Assembly: GCA_002727395.1 (NCBI GenBank)
Contig: PBWY01000044.1
Location: 1,401-6,647, forward strand
Source: Rhodospirillales bacterium
GTDB taxonomy: Bacteria; Pseudomonadota; Alphaproteobacteria; MPNO01; UBA2964
Length of the DNA: 5,247 nucleotides
Reading direction: 5' to 3'
Shown here: positions 1 through 5,247 of the stretch, piece after piece
Layout of the letters: each line of letters starts with the position of its first letter
Numbering within the stretch: position 1 is the stretch's first letter
Translations under genes and position numbers: made by a program
The notes under the pieces: model-generated
What the model was told of the DNA's origin: nothing
What the model saw: the letters and a program-made list of their open reading frames with translations, nothing else
Database searches by the model: none

Positions 1-821
1 CGGGTCAAGTCCAAATTAGAAGATTTAGAACAGATCGTATTTGCCTCCCGGTTAAACTCTTGACAAAGAAAATCTAATTTTCGACCTAGGGGAGACCCTT
101 CTCTTAGCAATAAACGTGCGCCTTTGATGTGCGCTGACAAACGATCTAGTTCCTCTTGTACATCGGCTTTGACTGCAAGAATTGCAACTTCCTGTGCTAA
201 ACGTTCATCGCTTAACTCAGGATTTTCAAAATTAAGAGATTGTATTTTTTTCATTAGGCGTTCTTGTAAAACCCCTCTTTGTGTACTTGTTATTTCACAT
301 GCGTTTTTGATAAACCCTTCAATACAATCTAAATGGCCCACAACATTGGCGTGTAAATTTTTTCCTTCATAAGCTCTACTTTTTACTAGTTGATTAATAG
401 CTTTTTCCAACTCCCGTAGACTAACATTTTCTATAGCTTTTCTTTGTTCTTTAGACTCTAACTCCCTTATCTCTACGATCCCTCGTATTGATAAAAAACC
501 GTCGACGTTCGGCGAAGGAATATTGTGGGTTGCTGAAATTTCTTTTCCAACTTTTATCAATTTTTCAAGTACAGGGATATTAATTGTCACGTCTTGCCCA
601 TTTTTCGTTTTGTTCAAAGTTAGGCTTCCAAAAATATTTCCACGGCTCAATTTATTCGCCAACAAACCTTTTAATTTTGTCTCCATGCACTCCATGCCCG
701 CCGGTAAACGAAGTTTAATATCTAAAGAACGTGCATTCACGCTTCTTAGCTCCCAAACCCACGAAAAATCACTTTCCGTACCCTCAACACGCGCAAATCC
801 TGTCATACTAGATACAGACAC
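1..821 (-). CDS. yicC: YicC/YloC-family protein (probable endoribonuclease), 3' end cut by window edge
   Basis: I translated the minus strand from a GTG at 821 and found 273 codons without a stop, running off the left edge. E. coli YicC is 287 residues, so roughly 15-20 C-terminal residues are missing. The N-terminus carries the family signature SSMTGFARVEG (residues 4-14) and ELRSVNARSLD (24-34). The C-terminal domain (DUF1732) shows DVQEELDRLSAHIK (220-233), GRKLDFLCQEFNRE (about 245-259) and NTICSKS (261-267), the most conserved part of the family. GTG is chosen because an AGGGA Shine-Dalgarno lies 6 bases upstream and a stop codon follows three codons further up; an ATG at 806 would cut into the SSMTGFAR motif. 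Members of this family (YicC in E. coli, YloC in Bacillus) have been linked to endoribonuclease activity and RNA decay; activity here is inferred by homology. In Alphaproteobacteria gmk usually follows, which would lie just left of this window. Confidence 0.93.
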   Translation of the reverse strand, partial: MSVSSMTGFARVEGTESDFSWVWELRSVNARSLDIKLRLPAGMECMETKLKGLLANKLSRGNIFGSLTLNKTKNGQDVTINIPVLEKLIKVGKEISATHNIPSPNVDGFLSIRGIVEIRELESKEQRKAIENVSLRELEKAINQLVKSRAYEGKNLHANVVGHLDCIEGFIKNACEITSTQRGVLQERLMKKIQSLNFENPELSDERLAQEVAILAVKADVQEELDRLSAHIKGARLLLREGSPLGRKLDFLCQEFNREANTICSKSSNLDLT

Positions 822-827
822 TTTTAT

Positions 828-832
828 TCCCT
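828..832 (-). promoter_or_regulatory. Shine-Dalgarno site that fixes the yicC GTG start
   Basis: Read on the minus strand, AGGGA is followed by six bases (ATAAAA) and then GTG at 819-821. The spacing is good, and no SD-like sequence precedes the alternative ATG at 804-806. This supports the GTG start, which also keeps the family's N-terminal residues. The site overlaps by one base the short inverted repeat at 832-845. Confidence 0.6.
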
Positions 833-845
833 AATCTTTAGATTA
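832..845. repeat. Short inverted repeat in the divergent yicC/SDR intergenic region
   Basis: TAATCT-TT-AGATTA has perfect 6-bp arms and a 2-bp centre. It lies between the proposed yicC promoter and the yicC start, just upstream of the divergent SDR gene. The position would suit an operator acting on yicC, the SDR, or both, but a 6-bp AT-rich inverted repeat can also arise by chance in DNA this AT-rich. The sequence is clear; the function is speculative. Confidence 0.3.
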
Positions 846-855
846 AATTTAGGCC

Positions 856-884
856 ACTATAAGTGTCATATTTATTTGCAACAA
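856..884 (-). promoter_or_regulatory. Candidate sigma70-type promoter for yicC
   Basis: On the minus strand, TTGTTG (879-884; matches 3 of 6 bases of TTGACA) is separated by exactly 17 bases from TATAGT (856-861; matches 5 of 6 of TATAAT). Transcription would start near 849, giving a leader of about 28 bases before the yicC GTG and including its SD. An intergenic promoter is expected because the plus-strand SDR gene separates yicC from the fab-mltG operon, so read-through alone seems unlikely. This is a visual match only. TATAAG on the plus strand at 858-863 overlaps it and might serve the divergent gene. Confidence 0.4.
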
Positions 885-904
885 GGCCAAGGAATAATGA
901 TTAA

Positions 905-1663
905 ATGAAACCCAAATCAATTCTTATCACCGGTGCGTCAAGCGGAATAGGCGCGGCTCTTGCATTTGAATACGCGGACAAAGGTATATTTTTAGCTCTA
1001 TCAGCGAGAAACTTAAGTAGATTGAATTTAATAGCAAATAATTGCCGAAAAAAGGGAGCGTTTGTTGAAATTAAAATACTCGATGTGACTAAAGGTAAGC
1101 CGATGAAGGAGTGGATATCAGAGATTGATGAACGTGTTTGCCTTGACCTTATAATAGCCAATGCTGGAATAGCTGGAGACAGATTTGATTATGGACAAGG
1201 TATTAATTCGACTCGCATGATTTTTAACACTAACATAGAGGGTGTGTTAAATACCGTCATACCAGCCCTAAACTGCATGGAAAAAAGAGGAAGCGGCCAA
1301 ATTGCAATTATGAGTTCTCTAGCTTCCTTTAGAGGTTTTTCTGGAGCGCCATCATATATAGCCACTAAGGCGGCGGTAAGAATTTGGGGAGAAGGCCTCA
1401 GGGAACGCTATAAAGAAAAGGGAATAAAAATCTCTGTTATATGCCCAGGTTTTGTAAAAAGTCGAATTACGGAAAAGAATTTATTCTGGATGCCTCTTCT
1501 TATGTCAGGTGAGAAGGCCGCTAAAATTATCCGTCGAGGCCTTAATAAAAACTATCCACGAATTGCTTTTCCTAGAAGAATGTATTTTATCGCATTGGCA
1601 TTTAGTTTGTTGCCAACATTTTTGTCTAACCTCTTAACCCCTAAAACTCCACCAAAAGAATAA
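905..1663 (+). CDS. Short-chain dehydrogenase/reductase (SDR), substrate unknown
   Basis: This 252-residue classical SDR should carry out NAD(P)-dependent oxidoreduction on an unknown substrate. The cofactor-binding motif TGASSGIG is at residues 9-16, an acidic residue follows a hydrophobic strand at D60, and NAG is at 86-88. The catalytic tetrad appears complete: N110, S138, Y151 and K155 (YIATK). PGFVKSRIT (181-189) is the usual substrate-loop entry. The C-terminal tail is hydrophobic (about 226-244, FIALAFSLLPTFL core) and lacks the compact VNGG ending of FabG, so it resembles the YqjQ/DltE-like SDRs and is not a second FabG. The tail might touch the membrane. Translation starts at ATG 905; AAGGA at 889-893 is 11 bases upstream, a slightly long spacing. 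It is the only plus-strand gene, divergent from yicC and convergent with mltG (28-bp gap). Family assignment is secure; the pathway is not identifiable. Confidence 0.92.
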   Translation: MKPKSILITGASSGIGAALAFEYADKGIFLALSARNLSRLNLIANNCRKKGAFVEIKILDVTKGKPMKEWISEIDERVCLDLIIANAGIAGDRFDYGQGINSTRMIFNTNIEGVLNTVIPALNCMEKRGSGQIAIMSSLASFRGFSGAPSYIATKAAVRIWGEGLRERYKEKGIKISVICPGFVKSRITEKNLFWMPLLMSGEKAAKIIRRGLNKNYPRIAFPRRMYFIALAFSLLPTFLSNLLTPKTPPKE

Positions 1664-1691
1664 CTCCCCACAAAAAATATGAAATTTAACC

Positions 1692-2687
1692 TCAATTAGC
1701 CCTGCGTATCTTTTTTCGCCATTGCACTACATTGCGTATATGTTCTTTCAGTGTAGAAGCAAATGCGTGACCACCCAACCCATCTGCAACGAAATATAAA
1801 TAAGGCGTTCTTGATGGAGTTATAGCGGCTTTAATCGATGCCACCCCTGGATTACATATTGGATGAGGAGGTAACCCTTTATGGACATAGGTATTAAATG
1901 GCGAATCGAAATTAAGGTCCTTTTTCAATAATGCTCTCTTGAGAAGTCTCCGACCTTTAGTGATGCTGTAAACCACAGTAGGGTCAGACTGCAAGCGCAT
2001 TCCGGACCTCAAACGATTATGAAATACTCCTGAGACGATTAAACGCTCATTATTTTTTGCGGTTTCTTTTTCAATTATTGACGCCAAGACCATTGCCTCT
2101 CTAGGAGATTTCAACGGACTGTTTTCTGGGCGTGTCAACCAAGCTTTTTTTAGTTCTTGGTCTAGTTTTTCACGCATTCTTCTTACTATGGACAAGCGGG
2201 TATTCCCATAAGAATAAAAATAAGTTTCTGGTAGCAAGGTACCTTCGTGCCAAAATGCATTGGGAACTTTTCCAATAAGCCCTGGTGCCGAGAAAATTAT
2301 ATTTTTAATTTGATCTCCAGTTAATCCTTCTGGAATGGTAAGACGTCGTTTGACAGTAAATCCGGAAGATATCACCAACGCTACCTTGTTAATACTTGAA
2401 TTCGGTTGAAATTCAAACTCTCCAGCCAAAAGGTTTTTATCCAAACCTTTGTAAAAACTCCACAGTCGAAATAAAAACGCATTTTGGATTACGCCTTCCT
2501 CTTCAAGAAATCTAGATATCTTCTGGACCCCACTACCCTTTTTAATAATAACTATTTTTGGTTGTTTAAGGGGCCCCTGATAGTTAGCGTAATATTCAAA
2601 AAGACCCACTAGCCCGACGCTAAGACCAACTATAATGACCGCTAGGATAAGCAGATTTCGATGCAGAAACCCTAGAAATTTTTTCAG
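1692..2687 (-). CDS. mltG: Endolytic murein transglycosylase MltG (YceG family), probable CTG start
   Basis: MltG is an inner-membrane lytic transglycosylase that cleaves nascent peptidoglycan strands and acts as a chain terminator. From CTG at 2687 the protein has 331 residues (E. coli 340). Residues 1-10 are basic (LKKFLGFLHR) and 11-30 form one transmembrane segment, giving an N-in membrane anchor. A LysM-like region follows, then the YceG catalytic domain: EGTLLPETYFY (about 148-158), LASIIEKET with the likely catalytic E206, GMRLQSDPTV (229-238), GLPPHPICNPG (271-281), YLYFVADG (296-303) and the C-terminal HAFASTLKEH. The first ordinary start codon in frame is GTG at 2609, but it would delete the anchor. 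No ATG, GTG or TTG lies between the upstream in-frame stop and 2609. CTG at 2685-2687 overlaps the fabF stop (CTGA) and has a weak AGAGA six bases upstream, suggesting translational coupling. ATT at 2691-2693 is a less likely alternative. Family identity is firm; the exact start is inferred. Confidence 0.93.
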   Translation of the reverse strand: MKKFLGFLHRNLLILAVIIVGLSVGLVGLFEYYANYQGPLKQPKIVIIKKGSGVQKISRFLEEEGVIQNAFLFRLWSFYKGLDKNLLAGEFEFQPNSSINKVALVISSGFTVKRRLTIPEGLTGDQIKNIIFSAPGLIGKVPNAFWHEGTLLPETYFYSYGNTRLSIVRRMREKLDQELKKAWLTRPENSPLKSPREAMVLASIIEKETAKNNERLIVSGVFHNRLRSGMRLQSDPTVVYSITKGRRLLKRALLKKDLNFDSPFNTYVHKGLPPHPICNPGVASIKAAITPSRTPYLYFVADGLGGHAFASTLKEHIRNVVQWRKKIRRAN

Positions 2688-3946
2688 CTTAATTCTCTGA
2701 AAATAAGTGTGGCATTAGTGCCCCCGAAACCAAAAGAATTGGACATTGCAATCTTTACTGAACGCTCTTTGGCCTTATGGGGAACCAAATCAAGATCACA
2801 ACCCTCAGAGGGGTTATCTAAGTTTAGAGTCGGAGGAACCAAATTATCTCTAATGGCCAATATAGAAAAGATTGCTTCTACAGCCCCAGCAGCACCTAAT
2901 AAATGACCAATTGATGACTTCGTTGATGACATTGAGAGGTTGTAAGCGCTATCTTCAAACAAACGTTTTACCGCACCTAACTCTATCTCATCGCCTAAAG
3001 GAGTCGATGTACCATGTGCATTGATATAATCTACCTCATCGTGGTTTAAACCGGCTCTTAGGAGTGCCATTTCCATAGCACGCTTAGCCCCTGCGCCATC
3101 CTCGGCAGGGGCTGTGACATGGTGCGCATCGCCTGACAGTCCATAACCCACAATTTCTGCATAGATTTTTGCACCACGTTGTTTCGCATGCTCAAGTTCT
3201 TCTAAAACTAAAACACCCGCTCCTTCACCCATAACAAAACCATCTCGGTCTTTGTCCCAGGGTCGCGATGCAAATTTAGGCCGTTCATTGAACTTACCAG
3301 CAAGCGCACGCGCAGCAGAAAAACCTGCTATACCGAGTGGACAGATTGCTGCCTCAGCACCTCCAGCTACCATCACGTCAGCGTCATCAAACTGAATTAA
3401 CCTTGCAGCATCACCGATTGAATGTGCGCCGGTGGAACAGGCAGTAGCGACAGCGTGATTTGGTCCTCTGAAGCCGAATCGAATTGATACTTGGCCCGAC
3501 ACTAAATTAATTAATGTTGAAGGGATAAAAAACGGACTAACCCGGCGGGCACCTTTCTCATATAGGGCCACGGACGCATCGTAGATCCCGGGTAAACCAC
3601 CTATCCCAGAGCCTATAATTACACCAGTTCGACAAAGGTCTTCTTCTCGTTCTGGTTTCCAGCCCGCGTCTTCTATAGCCTGAGTTGCTGCGGCAATTCC
3701 AAATATTATAAACGCATCATTTTTCCGTCTATCCTTATCACTCACCCAGCGCCTAAAGTCAAAATTTCCATCACTTTCTATTCCAAGGGGAACCTCCGCA
3801 GCTATTTTTACTGGAAGATCAGAAACGTCGAAACTTTGAATTTTGTCAATACCACTATGACTTTTCAGCAAAGACTGCCAAGAGTACTCAACACCTGAGC
3901 CTAGCGGAGTAACCGACCCAATGCCGGTAATGACGACACGTCTCAT
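2684..3946 (-). CDS. fabF: 3-oxoacyl-ACP synthase II (KAS II)
   Basis: FabF condenses malonyl-ACP with an acyl-ACP to extend the fatty acid by two carbons in the cytoplasmic type II pathway. The 420-residue protein is close to the usual FabF length (E. coli about 412). It begins MRRVVITGIGSVTPLG, the family's standard N-terminus, which fixes the ATG at 3946. The nucleophile is C170 in ATACSTGA, with H311 in NAHGTSTPLGD, and K343 and H348 in KSSIGHLLGAAG, giving the Cys-His-His set plus the conserved lysine. GFGGTNA near the C-terminus is the glycine-rich gate loop containing F407. It is therefore a full KAS II and not a chain-length factor, which lacks the cysteine. No clear Shine-Dalgarno precedes the ATG. 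It follows acpP by 52 bp, and its TGA stop overlaps the proposed mltG start by four bases. KAS I (FabB) is excluded by the closer FabF-like sequence and by the acpP-fabF context. Confidence 0.97.
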   Translation of the reverse strand: MRRVVITGIGSVTPLGSGVEYSWQSLLKSHSGIDKIQSFDVSDLPVKIAAEVPLGIESDGNFDFRRWVSDKDRRKNDAFIIFGIAAATQAIEDAGWKPEREEDLCRTGVIIGSGIGGLPGIYDASVALYEKGARRVSPFFIPSTLINLVSGQVSIRFGFRGPNHAVATACSTGAHSIGDAARLIQFDDADVMVAGGAEAAICPLGIAGFSAARALAGKFNERPKFASRPWDKDRDGFVMGEGAGVLVLEELEHAKQRGAKIYAEIVGYGLSGDAHHVTAPAEDGAGAKRAMEMALLRAGLNHDEVDYINAHGTSTPLGDEIELGAVKRLFEDSAYNLSMSSTKSSIGHLLGAAGAVEAIFSILAIRDNLVPPTLNLDNPSEGCDLDLVPHKAKERSVKIAMSNSFGFGGTNATLIFRELS

Positions 3947-3998
3947 TAGGATTTTCTAATTAACGTTGTAAAACTTTTCAGAGAAAATGGTAAATTTA

Positions 3999-4238
3999 TT
4001 AACAATCAGAGTTTTCACTAATAAAGGAAATCGCATCCTTAACTGTTAGGATTTTTTCTGCCGCATCATCTGGAATTTCACAACCAAATTCTTCTTCGAA
4101 GGCCATTACCAACTCTACCGTATCTAGGCTATCTGCACCTAAATCCTCAATGAAACTAGCACCATCTATTACCTTTTCTTCGTCTACTCCCAAATGTTCT
4201 ACAACTATCTTTTTGACGCGATCTGCTACATCACTCAT
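3999..4238 (-). CDS. acpP: Acyl carrier protein
   Basis: AcpP carries the growing acyl chain as a thioester on 4'-phosphopantetheine and is the shared substrate carrier for FabD, FabF and FabG encoded beside it. The product has 79 residues, typical of bacterial ACPs, and is strongly acidic. The attachment serine is S37 in GADSLDTVELVMAFEEEF, the hallmark DSL motif at the start of helix II; EDLGADSLD and CEIPDDAAEKILTVKDA are also typical. Translation starts at ATG 4238 behind an AAAGGA Shine-Dalgarno about nine bases upstream. The protein ends ENSDC, with a C-terminal cysteine that many ACPs lack. The 109-bp gap upstream leaves room for a separate promoter, which would fit the high expression ACP usually needs. 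Confidence 0.97.
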   Translation of the reverse strand: MSDVADRVKKIVVEHLGVDEEKVIDGASFIEDLGADSLDTVELVMAFEEEFGCEIPDDAAEKILTVKDAISFISENSDC

Positions 4239-4329
4239 ACCAGCATTCCTTTGTTAAAAATAATAAACCAAATTTATCAACACATAATACGCGATTTTAT
4301 GTCGAATCAGGGCCAAACGCACAATCCAT

Positions 4330-4335
4330 ATTATA
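4330..4335 (-). promoter_or_regulatory. Possible -10 element upstream of acpP
   Basis: On the minus strand a perfect TATAAT lies just after the fabG stop, in the longest gap inside the fab cluster (4239-4347). It could start an acpP-fabF transcript with a leader of about 85 bases. I find no convincing -35 at 16-18 bases upstream (the hexamer there reads CAATGA), and the sequence is AT-rich, so a chance match is quite possible. A second option downstream is TTGTGC, 19 bases, then TAAAAT. Both are weak visual calls. Confidence 0.25.
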
Positions 4336-4347
4336 TTTAACGGCCAC

Positions 4348-5085
4348 CTATATCATTGCCATGCCCCCATTTACATGCAGAGTTTGCCCTGTCAAGTATC
4401 CACTTTCAATAGAAGCGAGGAATAATACACACGCGGCAACGTCTTCAGGTTCTCCAAATCTACTGACAGGAATTCTCTCAAGCATATTTTTTCTTTGAGA
4501 ATCTGAGAGGGCCTCGGTCATCGGGGTTTCAATAAATCCTGGAGCAACACAATTAACTGTTATATTACGTGAAGCAACTTCTGCTGCCAAAGATTTTGTT
4601 AAACCGGTCATTCCTGCTTTGGATGCTACATAGTTTACCTGCCCAGGGTTACCCGTCTGTGCAACAATGGAAGTAACATTGATAATACGTCCGTAGCGGG
4701 CTTTCAACATAATTTTGACCGCAGATTGAGCAAGCCTGAATCCCGCAGTCAAATTTACTTCAAGTACTGCTTTCCAATCCTCTGCTTTCATTCGAATTGC
4801 TAATCCATCACGAGTTAAACCTGCATTATTTACTAGGATATCTAAACCTCCCATTTCACTGTGGGCTGCATGGATTAGATCTTCCGTGCTACCTTTATCT
4901 TTTAAGTCTGCAACCAACACGTGTGCTTGTTTTCCCAAATCTAAGGCAAGTTTATTAAGAGCAGCCTCATTACGTCCAGAAATTGAAACTGTAGCCCCTC
5001 TTTCAATTAATAATTTTGCAATTGCGCTACCAATTCCTCCACTGGCACCGGTAACAAGCGCAGACCGACCTTTGAGTTCAAACAT
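4348..5085 (-). CDS. fabG: 3-oxoacyl-ACP reductase
   Basis: FabG reduces 3-ketoacyl-ACP to 3-hydroxyacyl-ACP with NADPH, the first reductive step of each elongation cycle, in the cytoplasm. The 245-residue product has the normal FabG length. The nucleotide-binding TGASGGIG is at residues 12-19, NNAG at 86-89, and the catalytic tetrad is N111, S139, Y152 and K156 (YVASK). FabG hallmarks include LVNNAGLTRD, INVTSIVAQTGNPGQVNY, APGFIETPMT and the C-terminal VNGGMAMI. ATG 5085 is supported by GGAG seven bases upstream. The gene follows fabD by 19 bp and precedes acpP by 109 bp, the standard fabD-fabG-acpP order, which separates it from generic SDR enzymes such as the gene at 905. Confidence 0.97.
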   Translation of the reverse strand: MFELKGRSALVTGASGGIGSAIAKLLIERGATVSISGRNEAALNKLALDLGKQAHVLVADLKDKGSTEDLIHAAHSEMGGLDILVNNAGLTRDGLAIRMKAEDWKAVLEVNLTAGFRLAQSAVKIMLKARYGRIINVTSIVAQTGNPGQVNYVASKAGMTGLTKSLAAEVASRNITVNCVAPGFIETPMTEALSDSQRKNMLERIPVSRFGEPEDVAACVLFLASIESGYLTGQTLHVNGGMAMI

Positions 5086-5104
5086 GACCTATCTCCAAAT
5101 TAAG

Positions 5105-5247
5105 CTAAATAGAATTGAGAAAACTTTCTATACTATCAGGGTCGTTTACCGATATGGCTGAAATTTCTTTATCTATCCTTTTCATTAAACCCGATAGAAC
5201 CCTACCAGAGCCGATTTCTACAACTTTATCCACACCTTCTTTTTTCA
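5105..5247 (-). CDS. fabD: Malonyl-CoA:ACP transacylase, C-terminal fragment (5' part outside window)
   Basis: Two bases of a split codon and then 46 codons and a TAG stop are visible at the right edge. The translation reads KKEGVDKVVEIGSGRVLSGL and continues MKRIDKEISAIS, matching the conserved end of FabD, where the V-E-I-G-x-G-x-V-L-x-G-L-x-K-R-I pattern is characteristic. The catalytic serine and histidine lie in the missing part and cannot be checked. FabD transfers malonyl from CoA to AcpP to supply FabF. The 19-bp gap to fabG contains the fabG Shine-Dalgarno, consistent with one operon. The fragment is short, but the motif and the neighbouring fabG make the call secure. Confidence 0.88.
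   Translation of the reverse strand, partial: KKEGVDKVVEIGSGRVLSGLMKRIDKEISAISVNDPDSIESFLNSI

Noticed and set aside
124..834. Plus-strand open frames at 124-372 and 523-834
   Set aside because: They are antisense to yicC, whose minus-strand frame is continuous and has clear family motifs; the plus-strand translations show no recognisable domain.
901..1161. Minus-strand open frame opposite the SDR 5' region
   Set aside because: It overlaps a gene with complete SDR motifs, and its product resembles nothing I recognise.
905..1663. The plus-strand SDR as a second fabG
   Set aside because: It lacks the FabG-specific NNAGxTRD and C-terminal VNGG motifs and has a different hydrophobic tail.
2609..2687. 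A frameshift or pseudogene at the fabF-mltG junction
   Set aside because: The mltG frame is open and encodes a well-formed membrane anchor right up to the fabF stop, so an unusual start codon explains it without damage to the gene.
2709..2906. Plus-strand open frame opposite the fabF 3' end
   Set aside because: It is a shadow of the conserved fabF coding sequence, with no independent support.
4239..4347. Riboswitch or small RNA in the fabG-acpP gap
   Set aside because: I could find no stable G+C-containing stem or known riboswitch core; only AT-rich sequence with promoter-like hexamers is visible.
4886..5161. Plus-strand open frame across the fabG start and fabD end
   Set aside because: It is antisense to two secure genes and the junction between them.

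Overview
The window is an AT-rich piece of a bacterial chromosome. It carries the core fatty-acid synthesis cluster followed by two housekeeping genes. On the minus strand, reading from right to left, the order is fabD (3' end only), fabG, acpP, fabF, mltG, then (after an interrupting plus-strand gene) yicC, whose 3' end runs off the left edge. From general knowledge, the run fabD-fabG-acpP-fabF-mltG-yicC, often followed by gmk, is typical of Alphaproteobacteria. The AT-rich base composition would fit a free-living, perhaps marine or streamlined, alphaproteobacterium. The taxonomic placement is inference from gene order and protein flavour, not from a database match.

Layout: 1-821 (-) yicC, partial at its C-terminus. 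822-904 is a divergent intergenic region with a plausible yicC promoter and a short inverted repeat. 905-1663 (+) is a short-chain dehydrogenase/reductase (SDR) of unknown substrate, the only plus-strand gene. 1664-1691 is a 28-bp convergent gap with no visible terminator. 1692-2687 (-) is mltG, 2684-3946 (-) fabF, 3999-4238 (-) acpP, 4348-5085 (-) fabG and 5105-5247 (-) the last 46 codons of fabD. No stretch longer than about 110 bp lacks a gene. I saw no RNA gene, CRISPR array, insertion sequence or attachment site.

How the genes work together: FabD loads malonyl groups onto the acyl carrier protein AcpP, FabF condenses them with the growing acyl chain, and FabG reduces the resulting 3-ketoacyl-ACP. 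These are successive steps of type II fatty-acid elongation, here encoded in one apparent operon. MltG is an inner-membrane lytic transglycosylase that ends glycan strands, so membrane lipid supply and cell-wall growth are co-encoded. YicC belongs to a family now associated with endoribonuclease activity and RNA turnover. The SDR has all canonical active-site residues, but its role cannot be read from the sequence.

The region is mostly conserved housekeeping DNA and I do not see a new multi-gene system. Two observations stand out. First, mltG has no ATG, GTG or TTG that would retain its membrane anchor, and probably starts at a CTG whose last two bases lie in the fabF stop codon (a 4-base CTGA overlap). 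Second, an oppositely oriented SDR gene splits the usual mltG-yicC adjacency.
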